Positions 55,301 to 64,000 of a DNA stretch of 64,000 nucleotides are shown here, one piece after another. A program made the position numbers and the translations under genes. The DNA comes from Taenia hydatigena (Eukaryota; Platyhelminthes; Cestoda; Cyclophyllidea; Taeniidae), in contig JADWOT020000009.1 in assembly GCA_036345935.2 (NCBI GenBank), forward strand, positions 15,557,556-15,621,555, read 5' to 3'. Below the pieces are notes generated by a model that was not told the origin of the DNA, made no database searches, and saw nothing but the letters and a program-made list of their open reading frames with translations. Positions within the stretch are counted from its first letter, which is position 1, and the number at the start of each line of letters is the position of its first letter.

Positions 55301-56280
55301 AGGGCTAGCCGAATGCGGGATGAATATGACAGTTATGGATGTATGGAAAAATGAATGTAGATGGGTAGATTTGAGACTGATGGTCTGATGAGCGTATGGA
55401 TGAATGGATGGATAGAAATGTATTGGATGCATAGGTAGATGGGTGAGGGATGTATGAATGGAAGCAGGATGAGTAAATGGAGGGATGGATGGACGATTAG
55501 ATGTTTGAATGGATAGATGGACCGACAAATGCATACAAGAGAGATAGTGGGGTGATGTGGCCATAAAATATCTGGAAAGTTTTGTTCTGAAGCTGTTTGT
55601 CAAACTGAAATAAATTTGTCGAGAATCGCTGTATCCTGTCAATCCACAGTCCTCGCATTGCGCAAGATGCAGAGCGGGCAGGTTTGCGACGGAAATTAAG
55701 CAGAAAATGCGAATATTTAAGCTTGATTTCCGTTCCATCTCTTTGAACAGGGCAAGCACTTTATGCAGGTTAATGTCGCTGGCTCCTTGCAGTTCCTGAC
55801 CTCTGTTACCATTTTTTTCGCCATAGCCTTGACCCCAGTCCTTGTGGTCAGCTTGGCTACCAGTGCTGAGTGGTGCACGCTTCCTTTGCTTTGGATCGGC
55901 CAAGTAGTTAAAACATTGCGTGAAGAGGTGGACAAGGTAGCAACTACAGTCTTGGACGGTTGCTTTGAAGTGTGTGGGTGGTTGTGAGGACCTACGGAGT
56001 AGATGGGCAAGGTTGAATACACGAGTAGATTAGGGGCTCAAGATGATGGTCGATTGATGGATAAGTAGATGAATATTAAAATGTATCCACGAAAGCATTT
56101 ACCTAGAGGTGGAAAGATGACCGGAGGTGCCGACAGTGTTCAAATTAAGTCAGAAATTGTAGGCGTAGAGGCGTAAATAGGATCGCACGGAGAAGTCTGG
56201 TGACGAGCGCGCCATCACTAGCTTTTTCCGAGGCCACCCTGCAGAAAATGTCGGTTACAACTAAAACATTGGCTTTGGTC
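52350..56280. other. right flank, repeat modules without genes
   Basis: 52540-52670 holds two perfect short stems (GGTGATGG-GA-CCATCACC at 52543-52560; CATCAC-CATAAC-GTGATG at 52652-52669). GGATG arrays lie at 53040-53330, 54650-54850, 55130-55540 and 56000-56090. The long minus-strand frame at 55229-55903 is mostly an array artefact; its first 60-odd codons (55703-55903) are non-array but not recognised. Confidence 0.5.
55203..55225 (+). repeat. (TAGA)n microsatellite
   Basis: Five to six uninterrupted units within a GGATG array of the right flank. Confidence 0.9.
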
Positions 56281-56498
56281 AAAAATCATTTAGAACGGTT
56301 CGATTCCGTGTGATGATTACGTCAACTGAGTAAACTCGTGGCACCTCATTGACCTCCCTGCCATCTGGACGCAAATCGAAATGATGTAGCCGGGCAGCTC
56401 CAAAAGCAAGGACTAGATGCGAAACGTTATTCCCAATAATTAACTTTAATCCTTGTTCTTTGTCACATGGCTCTGGATCTGAACCAGCGCTTCCAATT

Positions 56499-56525
56499 CC
56501 CCCCCCCCCCCCCCCCCCCCCCCCC
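56499..56525 (+). repeat. 27-base C homopolymer
   Basis: An uninterrupted run of C, followed by AACCCGCCCC. It produces poly-Pro and poly-Gly frames on the two strands. The exact length is unreliable in most sequencing. Confidence 0.85.
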
Positions 56526-56879
56526 AACCCGCCCCAAAACAGTCCCCTCCGATTGGCCGACCAACGTTTTAGGCAACAGCATCTCTGTTTGCTAAAGTGC
56601 TTCTTGAAATATGTCAAAACACTACAGCCGGCAAAAATCTGTTTCAAAATTCTCAAATTGTGCAATCATTGACAATGATAAAGCAAATTAGGCTGTTTAA
56701 TGGAGTAGTCCGCCAAATCACTATTTGCTTTCCGGCCTTTTGTGCTTTCTCAAACAAAAATCATAGTTAAAACATTAGAAAAACAGGATTTCACCGAAAA
56801 TGAGTCGATGCCACGTTTAACTTGGCCACCGATCAGGCGCATAATGGAAGGAAAACATGCCGGTCCCTTAATTAACCCA

Positions 56880-57620
56880 CATCACTGAGGAAAACAACGG
56901 CTTCTTCTAATTCTTTTACTGGGTGAAATCCATGGTTTTGTGAGAAAAAATGGGGAAGAGTTTTACTAATTACCAGCTTTAAGTTTAAGTGAGAGGAAAG
57001 ACTGGGCGGACCTAGCGAGGAGATGGAAATCGGTTTTACCCCTCGAGCATCTTCCTTACTGCCTGAAAATTGTGAAGAATAAATCGTCGAGGCAGCATCG
57101 TAAAAGCGAACAAGTCCTGAAGTACCAAAATAAGTATAGGGCCCCAAGGCAAGGCGAAGGGAAACATAATCCACCAGCTGAATGCACACTGTCGGCACAC
57201 AGAAGGTGTGGCGGCTAAAGGCATAACCTGGAGGCTAGACTGCCAGACAAAGGTACGGTAGCGAAGCCTATAAGTGGTCCATTACCAAAACCCAGGATTG
57301 AACAAACAATTAAAGTTCTACAAGGTGGTATAGTAAAATTGCCACTACTTTCGATTACTACCAACATGGTATGAGACTTGAAACCAGGCGTTCCAGACAT
57401 AAGCAGCCCAGGAAGCTAAGCCCATGCAGCTCTAGAAGGCCCCACGACCAGGGGACAAGTGCCGCCCCCACCTCTGAATCGTGCATTCTCCCCCAAGCCT
57501 ACGGGGTCTAATTCAGGCTAGGTGACCTGACCTTGAGAAACAGCCATGCAACCAATGAGGAGTGCTCCACTATTCTCGAAAAATTTTAAAAATTACTAGG
57601 CCCTTTTAGAATTCTTTTGC
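56880..57620 (+). repeat. repeat body remnant in the right flank
   Basis: Resembles 48840-49600 (GTCGGC.ACAGAAGG, AAGGCATAACC, CCATTACCAAAACC.AG modules) and ends with the CATGCAACCAATGAGGAG part of the body. No array follows directly; 57620-58160 is AT-rich with nothing recognised. Confidence 0.55.
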
Positions 57621-58159
57621 AAAGAAAATATTTTTGTATGTAAACATGTTTTTATATTGGTGGCAAACATTGTGGAGAAGCGAATTCGCCATCCAAACGG
57701 AAGTCCCACTAAATACTGCGGAATTAAATATCTTAATTTAAGTATCGTTCTAAAGCTCAAAATCTAATTTTGTGCGCAATTTACAATAAAAATGAATTCA
57801 AGGTATCTCTGCACTTGTTGTGATGGGCAAGAAACACACCGTACATTTGGTTGCCGTCGGCTTATATTGGAGATCAAGCCTTCCGGTCAATGACAAACGT
57901 ATCGCTCCCAGTAAATTGAGCAATCGCGACTTTGGGAAGGACGTTTACTTAGTTAAATTCGCGAATTTTAAGTGATTACTTAGGAGTAGACTGGGGAAAA
58001 TGAAAGACGGCAAAACTGGAGCTGCTTGGTGATGTTGAAGGATGAGGTGGTTGGTCCAGCTAACACTTCAGACATCATCTGTGAAACAAGCATTCGACAT
58101 GACAAAAAACTTCACACATTTGAATGCCCTCTTAATGAAGAGATTCCCTAGCTAAGTGA

Positions 58160-59250
58160 ATGTTTGCATCCATCCGAATACCTAGATACTGGTCATCTAT
58201 CCTAGATCCATCCATCAACCCTTCCGCCTTACATCCAGCCACTCATTTATCCACTCATACGTTTACCTCCTACCTACCGGTCAGCGTACTCAGCTCCTCG
58301 CTGCCCCTCCCACTCACTCTCCACAAGCCACCATGCCAAACAATTTACCCATTATTCGCCTGTCATTCTACCCATCCAGGCACTTGTGTGCCTGAGTAAG
58401 CATCCAAGTGTCTACAAACCTGACTGCGCATGCCAAGATCTCTTTTAGTAGTTCAAATCAGACTGGCATTTAAAATCTAGAGTAGACGAAGCATCCAACG
58501 AGGATCCTCTCCACAAGCCAACCGTGGCCTTATTCAACAGAAGGACTCGGCACTAGTCTACAAAAACTGAATATTTACAGAAATGGACTACTTCTGTCGT
58601 GTGAGCTAGTGACGGAACCGAGACCGAGGGTGTACTGCCGCCCGGACGTATTTCAAATTTTGCACCACTCCATCCAACGTCTAGGTAATGGCAGCTGCAT
58701 ATCGTAAGCGCGGCATCACCAGAGCATGGCGCATTTGAAATGGTGTGAAGAAACGAGAAGCGTGAAGCAAACGACAGCCTAGTGACGATTAGCCGCTTTT
58801 CCTCAACATCACGGTGTCATGGCAGCTCTATAATGAGCGAAACCACAACTCACCACAACGCGCGGATACATAGAGTGGCCAGAGATTGGGAGAGTGAGGG
58901 CACACCCAGCACTCTGCTACTGTGCCCAGTCCAGCCCCACAAGGATCACCACTCACACCTCCGCCCTCAGCGCCTCCGATCGTTCACTAGCCCAGTTCTT
59001 TCTACTGTACTTACCTTCAATTATCGACCCCCCATCCACCCTGTAATCCTGTGCATCTGCAATACCTGCTCCCAAGTTGCTTTAAAAAATAACAAAAGCA
59101 GTAATTACTACTCCATTTACTTTATTAGTTTGCTCACTCATTCATCTGCATTGTTATTTCTGCACAAACAACGTACAACCCGCGTATAATCACGCAGCCA
59201 AATCGACCGCAATAGTAACACGCAAAGCCATAGAGGCGAAGGATGACCAG
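58160..59250 (+). repeat. CATC array, cassette and linker modules in the right flank
   Basis: 58160-58400 is a CATC array. 58360-58500 is the cassette (CATCCAGGCACTTGTGTGCC). 58800-59250 resembles 8640-9060, including GTAATTACTACTCCA. This is the last clear piece of the repeat family before the gene cluster. Confidence 0.65.
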
Positions 59251-59409
59251 AGAGATTAAAAGAAGTCACGGTTATCCAAACAGAAGAGAATGCTAACCAA
59301 CAATAGTGGTCACCACTAAAAAGGCGGGACAAATTTTAAAAAGTTATCCTAAATCCAGCAAAAGCTCCCATAAACTTAAATTCAATTGTGAATATGCCCT
59401 CGACAGCTC

Positions 59410-60190
59410 ACCTAATTTAATCCGCCAGACGATGGACAAGAGCACTGTTACTGGCATAGGAACACACAGACACCTCCCGCTCTTCCATTGTTTGGGTACC
59501 CTCTTCTACTGTGAGCGGCGCATATTCCGTTTGGGTCGACTTTCACTGCACAGCATGAGCATGCCTCCGCGAGCAGACTGCACCTAATGCTTTCCCTTCG
59601 GCACATATAAACGCATAATTGGTGGAAAGGAAGTCGCCGCTCTAATTACTGATTTCCTTGCCTGGTGAAGAACATTAAAGAACATGCAAAACGAACTCCA
59701 GTCTTTGTACACCAGCAACACCGACGTCACCGTTCAAACAAGTAAACACAATTAATTTCTCGCTTTGCAACAATTCGAAATCAATCTCAATGGTAGGATA
59801 AAATAAGAAGCTGTTCCAAATGATCCCCTTAAATTTAGGTGCGAAAACTTAACATCAAAGAATTTGTAAGCATTGATTTTCTCTAGAATGCACAAACGCT
59901 GCAAAACAATACCTAGATGTCTTCCTTAGACGGCGGTTCTCAGGAGCAGCATACGAGTTTTTGACTGCCTCAATCCTGACCGTCTCAATAACGTCCGGTA
60001 GATGCGGCATATTGGAGGTCATCCTGATAGTTTGAATCTCAATTCCCTTACAGACAGTCGAAAGTTGCGTCTTGGTGCCAAAAAACGCAGATCCTCCCCG
60101 ACAGAACCCCAAAGAGATCGGCTAACGGCCATCGCGACATTCCCAGGACTGGCGCCCTTGCGAAGTATTTGCTTAAGCAAAACAATATAT
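59410..60190 (-). pseudogene. decayed opposite-strand copy of the TQT-motif gene
   Basis: Seen: on the minus strand, 60190-59914 aligns with exon 4 of the gene at 61065-62422. It keeps the same phase-2 donor (AG then GTATTG), and 59680-59410 aligns with exon 6. The last exon carries a TAG where the gene has GAG, a TGA where the gene has TGG, and small deletions; the exon 4 part also has a frameshift. Both TQT motifs can still be read in the decayed exon. An intron is retained, so this is a segmental (inverted) duplicate and not a retrocopy. Nothing equivalent to exon 5 was found. It lies head to head with the intact gene, about 0.9 kb apart. Confidence 0.75.
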
Positions 60191-61064
60191 ACAAAAGCAT
60201 ATAAATAATCAATACATTTAGAATTCACTAAAAATAAATTATTATAAGGCGCTTAAAACAAGTGTTTCATTTGTGTGAGCAATAAATACATTTGATGCAT
60301 TTTATGGACCCAAATGCCCCTTTAATTTGTGCAAATATGCAATAATGTGTACCAGCTTTTAAAGAAATTTATTACTTTAGCACCGAGTGATTAGGTTGCG
60401 GTGGACCCAGCCAACAGGGCTTATAAAATTAAGTGAATATTATGGGACCAAAGAGCAGGCATTACCATTGAATGACGACGAAATTTCGAGTTGAAATTTT
60501 CTAATATTTGTATAAGCTTATTTGAAAATAGAATGACTTTAACATGATCTATTCTAAAATGTGAAGTAATTTGGCGTAAGAAATTCGGCGAAATTTTTAC
60601 AATTGCTGAAATTTTTAATATTTTCTCCTTTTATTATGTTGCTAATCGCTTCCGAAAGAGCGAATTTTTAAATGCTCTTATCCACTTATCGTTTGCCAAT
60701 CTCACGGCACTAGTCTATCGGTTATTGGCGAGTGTATATTTGCATAAAGCCTTATTCCTCGTGTTAAGCTTCAAAAACTCTCTCATGTTTTTGCTAAAAA
60801 GTTGCATTTTATTGCAAAATCACGATGCTTCTCATGATTATTTTTTAATTTGATGCCTTTACTATAATGCATTTATCTGCGAAAACTTAGTCTCAATTTA
60901 TCCTCAACGCTTCAGCCTTATCCTTACCTAATTCTTTTTGGTTGTTTCAGTTTCACTAGTTCATAGGCACGAGTGTTTACATGGTATATATTAACAACGG
61001 TCCCTCCCATACTAGCATAATCGGGTTATTTTAACTGGCAAAATTTTTTTACAAGCCAGAGTAA
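60191..61064. other. AT-rich intergenic region upstream of the TQT-motif gene
   Basis: Strongly AT-rich sequence, without the CATC arrays or repeat bodies that fill the rest of the window. It lies between the decayed copy and the intact gene, so it should hold the promoter of the latter. No recognisable coding region or RNA gene was found. Confidence 0.45.
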
Positions 61065-62422
61065 ATGGGTGAAAATATTACTCCAGTGCGGGACTTGAGC
61101 CCGCCTAAAAAACAAAGCGTCCGATCATTCGAAGTATCCTCCCCAGAAGTTCACAGAGGAGAAGGTACTGACCTCATTGCTCAGAAGACAAAAACACATT
61201 TTTTTTACCTCTATTTATTTTAGCTTTAGCCTCTAGAAGTGAATCGCCTTACTTAGCTATTCCTCGCAGTAAGTTATTTATACTTTAGTGCTCACCTTTT
61301 ATAGACCCTCATGTCGAAGTTAAGAACTCCACAATCTGCTTTGGAGGAGAGGCTAAAAATCTCGATTCACTCTCCGGCCTCTTTCCCTCAACAGAGTTAA
61401 GTCCAATTGGTATGTTGCTGTCTCTCTGCTAACTGTCACTCAAATTAGATCGCAAAGCGCCATCGTCCTCGTACAGCACATTTGAAATGACCTACACAAC
61501 TGAAATGGAAGAATCCTCTGGCAACGAAGATAGACCAGACGTAATAAGAAACTCTCAAGGCAAAACAAAGTTTGATTTTTGCTGCTCTCCAATTCAAATG
61601 GCAAGTCCAGAATTACCGCAGCGGATGTCAGTTGTGTGTGAGGTCACCGAGCCCCTATCCGAAGGAGTTAGTGCTTTTGACGTGAAGATGCAAACTTTGG
61701 CTGTCTGTAAGGAGAGCGAGAATACTCCCATTCAACATACCCCAACGGGGTGGCAGATGGAGAACGATAGTGAGGCAGACGAGAGCGAGACAGATGAAAA
61801 CATACCGATCACTCCTGAAGACTGCCTTCTAAGAAACTCAGAAAGGTATTGTTTCGCAATATTTTTGCGCATTCTTGATTATAGTTGGGTGCTTATATGC
61901 ATAAATTTAGGAAAGACACTTTGTTTTTAGTTTGACGTCGCGGATGAAGCAATTACTGTGGGCGCCGATGGTAAGCATGTCGCTCTCATTTTAACTGTTA
62001 CGCAAGCGGGGAGGTAAACGAACCGTTAACTGCAATTTGAGTACTAACCCAAGCAAATTTGCCGTGATACATGTTCTTTTCCGTCTTAGTACTCACCAAG
62101 CAAGGAAATCAGTGATGAGAGTGACGACTTTGGATGTAGTAGTGGTGAGATGTCTCCCCCAATTATGCGTTTGTATACGCCGAAAGGAGAGCATGAGATG
62201 CAAACAGTCTGCTCGCCGAGGCGTGTGCATGTAATGCAGTGGAAGTCGACCCAAACGGAGTATGCGCCGCTCACGGTAGAAAAGGGCACGCAAACCGTGG
62301 AGGAGTATGAACTGCCCGTGTTTCCCGACGTCATTGACAATGAAGATGCCAATCGTCTGAAGGAGTGGATCGAAAAGCTCTTTAAGCATAAACTGCCGAG
62401 GGCAGATTCAACTTCGGAGTAG
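61065..62422 (+). CDS. six-exon gene, Ser-Pro-rich protein with tandem LC8-docking (TQT) motifs
   Basis: Seen: exons 61065-61164, 61224-61268, 61305-61409, 61449-61845, 61931-61970 and 62090-62422 join in frame into 339 residues with one terminal TAG. Donors are GTACTG, GTAAGT, GTATGT, GTATTG and GTAAGC; every acceptor ends TAG. Intron sizes are 59, 36, 39, 85 and 119 nt. The N-terminal two thirds are polar with many Ser-Pro pairs and an acidic stretch near residues 185-205. Near the C-terminus are K281-STQT and K294-GTQT, 13 residues apart, plus weaker QT sites at 163 (KMQT) and 265 (EMQT). A charged, probably helical tail ends the protein. Known: [K/R]-x-T-Q-T is the docking consensus of dynein light chain LC8 (DYNLL), which binds disordered partners as a dimer. 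Inferred: a multivalent LC8 partner or scaffold. No enzymatic domain is visible. Exon 5 (40 nt) is the least certain, because another of its frames reads more like protein but cannot be spliced in phase. Exon 1 is also less certain. Confidence 0.72.
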
Positions 62423-62786
62423 TTTTGGTGGGCTAATGTTAGATATTCCTAGACTTTTGCGGACCAGTTATGTTGTGTTATGTTGTAAAAACTCTTAACA
62501 CCTCCAAGTCAACAAATTTTGTTTATAAAATAAGTGTCTGATCATCTGAAGTTTGTCTGAACTAAGATTTATTCACCTGTACTGTTTGTTGAGGCGTTGG
62601 GTTCAGCTAAGCGTTCTGAGAAATGGCCAGGTGACCTTTTATAGCTAGGCAGGACGTTTCTACATTTCTCAGACAAGAGTTACGCTGAACGCATTTTTTT
62701 GATGTTAAGGCATAACATGAAAACCAAATACGGTAGGTTTTAGTGATGCAGTAAAGGCACTGATTTATGCCAAAAAGCTGGTCCTC
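62423..62786. other. intergenic sequence between convergent genes
   Basis: 364 bp hold the 3' ends of the TQT-motif gene and the cysteine-rich gene. There is an ATAAAATAAG stretch near 62523-62534 that might act as a variant poly(A) signal for the plus-strand gene. No reading frame of interest is seen. Confidence 0.4.
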
Positions 62787-63333
62787 TCAGAATTGGTCTT
62801 CAGTGTCGTAATAAATTTCACTGCAAGGCGAAAATTTGGTGCAATCACCAGATTTGCAGCAAATAACGTTGTGCGGACGACAGAGGTGGATGATAGACCC
62901 CCGCTCCAGGTGGACACAGGCCATACACAGCTCGCAGGTCTTGATGCAGGCACTTGCATTGTCATCGTCAAGAGTGAAACAGCTTTTCTCTGGCGCGTAG
63001 CAGAGTTCGTGCTGTATGCCACATCCCCTTTGAGGGAGAGAAGGAAATGCCTATATGGTAAGGTGTCTCCAAGGTAGCAGAAATTGCGCCCTACTAAAAT
63101 GTATTTCAGTAGACTAGTCGTGACATGTTAAGGTTGAGCGTGAATCCCTTTTAAATTAAAAAAAGCATTAGCCGAAAAACCATTCTATTAAGCAGATTAC
63201 TTTTAACCTACAGAGTTGTTTGTGTTGATTGAATGGTACTTCTGAAGACGTCATCGGAGATTTTTCTCCTTTTTATTTGGCCATCGATGGGGTTAAGGAT
63301 AAACAGCAAAACAAAGCACTTTAAGAGGTTCAT
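62787..63333 (-). CDS. two-exon secreted 12-cysteine protein, family not recognised
   Basis: Seen: exon 1 runs 63333-63212 and exon 2 runs 63027-62787. The intron is 184 nt, starts GTAGGT and ends with a pyrimidine-rich tract followed by AAAG. The phases agree (2 bases carried over) and give 120 residues. Residues 1-18 form a hydrophobic signal peptide (MNLLKCFVLLFILNPIDG) with likely cleavage before Gln19. Residues 19-41 are polar. Cysteines lie at 43, 50, 57, 68, 72, 75, 78, 90, 97, 98, 103 and 109, followed by an acidic tail and TGA. The spacing is C-x6-C-x6-C-x10-C-x3-C-x2-C-x2-C-x11-C-x6-CC-x4-C-x5-C. The CC-x4-C end resembles Ly6/uPAR (three-finger) domains, but the Asn that normally follows and a GPI tail are missing, so I do not assign that family. 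Inferred: a small disulfide-rich secreted protein. It is convergent with the TQT gene and divergent from the four-helix gene. An alternative acceptor at 63051 also gives an open cysteine exon, but not in phase with exon 1. Confidence 0.7.
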
Positions 63334-63655
63334 ACTGACGTTGTACTTGACAGACGGGTTAATTCAAAACAAGGATATTGATCACATGGTGATAGGTGGG
63401 AAGAGAACTCCCTTCCCACCCTCCATCCTCGTTAAGTATTTGCCATAATTATGGATGCATTGATGCCTCCTCCAAATTGTTATAGGCATATTAAAATTAA
63501 TTTGGCAGATGTCACCAAATTTGTAAAACTAGAAATACTTTTCATTTGTCAAAAGACCAACATCATCTAATTAGAGTCCAACCTAGACAAAAAAATCAAT
63601 ATTTTATATTTGAATTGACCAATACGTTTATTCCTTTCCTCACTTGTAAGTGGAG
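63334..63655. promoter_or_regulatory. 322-bp spacer between two divergent genes
   Basis: This separates the start codons of the minus-strand cysteine-rich gene and the plus-strand four-helix gene. It is AT-rich, and the part nearest the four-helix gene ends in that gene's acceptor. No clear TATA box could be singled out. Its short length means the two genes must share or abut promoter sequence. Confidence 0.4.
63629..63650 (+). promoter_or_regulatory. splice acceptor just before the four-helix gene start
   Basis: A pyrimidine-rich run followed by AAG ends five bases before the ATG at 63656. This could be the 3' end of a 5'-UTR intron, or the trans-splice acceptor for a spliced leader, which flatworms are known to use. 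The sequence cannot distinguish the two. Confidence 0.45.
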
Positions 63656-64000
63656 ATGGACCAAAAGATTATCTACATAGTAATTGCCATCATATCAGCA
63701 ATTCTCTTCTTCTTTGCCATCGGTTTTAACGGTTGGTCGTGTGGGGGAAGTATATTCAGTGACACCTGTCTCGTCTCTAAGGTGAACGAGGTGACGGGAG
63801 CTCTCCTTCTGACAGCTGGACTATTGATTCTGCTTGGTAGTATATTTTTGATTGTGCTAGTTGTCCACGGTGACACGTGGGCCAACATTGTAGCCACGGT
63901 GTTGGTGATTATTGCGGCTCTCCTCTCATTGGCTGGAGTGCTCTACTATCTGGACAAACGTGACTTGTGGTCACCCTTTTTGGCCTCCATTGCCATGGCT
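63656..64000 (+). CDS. four-helix membrane protein, claudin/PMP22-like layout, partial at window end
   Basis: Seen: 115 codons open to the window edge with no stop. Predicted helices are residues 5-23, 46-70, 77-98 and from 106 onward. The first loop (24-45) holds Trp27, Cys29 and Cys38; the second loop is only about six residues. A basic-acidic turn (DKRD, 100-103) precedes helix 4. Known: claudins, PMP22/EMP proteins and relatives have four helices and a W...C...C pattern in the first extracellular loop. Here that loop is much shorter than in true claudins, so the match is to layout and not to family. Other small four-helix proteins (MARVEL or tetraspanin-like) remain possible. The first in-frame ATG is chosen as start because it follows a splice acceptor by only five bases. 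No intron is visible in the part present. Confidence 0.75.
   Translation, partial: MDQKIIYIVIAIISAILFFFAIGFNGWSCGGSIFSDTCLVSKVNEVTGALLLTAGLLILLGSIFLIVLVVHGDTWANIVATVLVIIAALLSLAGVLYYLDKRDLWSPFLASIAMA

Noticed and set aside
55229..55903. Longest open frame of the window (224 codons, minus strand)
   Set aside because: Most of it is a GGATG/CATC array. A 4-base repeat reads His-Pro-Ser-Ile in all three frames and seldom makes stops, so length is no evidence. The non-array first part matches no family I know.
56279..56672. Gly-rich and Pro-rich frames on opposite strands
   Set aside because: Created by the 27-base C run; no other support.
1..59400. Reverse transcriptase, integrase or transposase genes in the repeats
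   Set aside because: I looked for such domains in the longer frames and saw none; the repeats appear non-coding.
61081..61110. tRNA T-arm-like stem on the minus strand (GCGGG-CTCAAGT-CCCGC)
   Set aside because: No matching acceptor stem, anticodon arm or A box upstream; the region reads better as the first exon of the TQT-motif gene.
62765..63077. Frames on both strands over the cysteine-rich exon (62765-63022 minus, 62793-63077 plus)
   Set aside because: These are shadows. A different minus-strand frame carries the 12 cysteines and splices in phase to a signal-peptide exon.
1..64000. CRISPR array or bacterial operon
   Set aside because: No identical repeats with regular unique spacers and no tandem genes with ribosome binding sites. 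The regular 4-base arrays are degenerate microsatellites.

Overview
The window looks like nuclear DNA of a eukaryote, most likely a parasitic flatworm and probably a tapeworm. The evidence is indirect. Genes have very short introns (36, 39, 59, 85 and 119 nt in one gene, and 36 nt is typical of cestodes). Splice sites are GT-AG. One gene has a splice acceptor a few bases before its ATG, as expected for spliced-leader trans-splicing. There are no operons with ribosome binding sites, no CRISPR array, no rRNA and no convincing tRNA. The species cannot be named from sequence alone.

About the first 59 kb hold no gene I can support. They consist of old, diverged dispersed repeats built from a few recurring modules: a body of about 1 kb, a degenerate CATC (or GGATG on the other strand) array of 0.3-1 kb, a short hairpin module and several linkers. 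On top of this lies a very large imperfect inverted repeat. Left arm blocks A (about 2.93-11.08 kb), BC (about 11.2-19.37 kb) and D (about 20.1-25.6 kb) all recur in reverse complement on the right, but in the order D' (28.04-34.08 kb), A' (34.08-41.82 kb), BC' (41.82-52.35 kb). A simple palindrome would give D', BC', A', so one block has moved. One junction shows only about 4 bases of microhomology; another falls inside a shared repeat body. The unpaired centre is about 2.4 kb. The left flank (1-2.93 kb) and right flank (52.35-59.4 kb) carry further copies of the same modules.

The last 5 kb are gene-dense. A decayed, opposite-strand copy (59.41-60.19 kb) precedes a six-exon gene (61,065-62,422, +) for a 339-residue, Ser-Pro-rich, probably disordered protein with two perfect K-x-T-Q-T motifs, the consensus docking site of dynein light chain LC8. 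A convergent two-exon gene (62,787-63,333, -) encodes a signal peptide and a 12-cysteine domain; I do not recognise its family. A divergent gene (63,656 to the window edge, +) encodes a four-helix membrane protein of claudin/PMP22-like layout, cut off by the window end. The last two share a 322-bp upstream spacer.

Both multi-exon models were built by hand from reading frames, splice signals and phase agreement, and have not been tested against transcripts.
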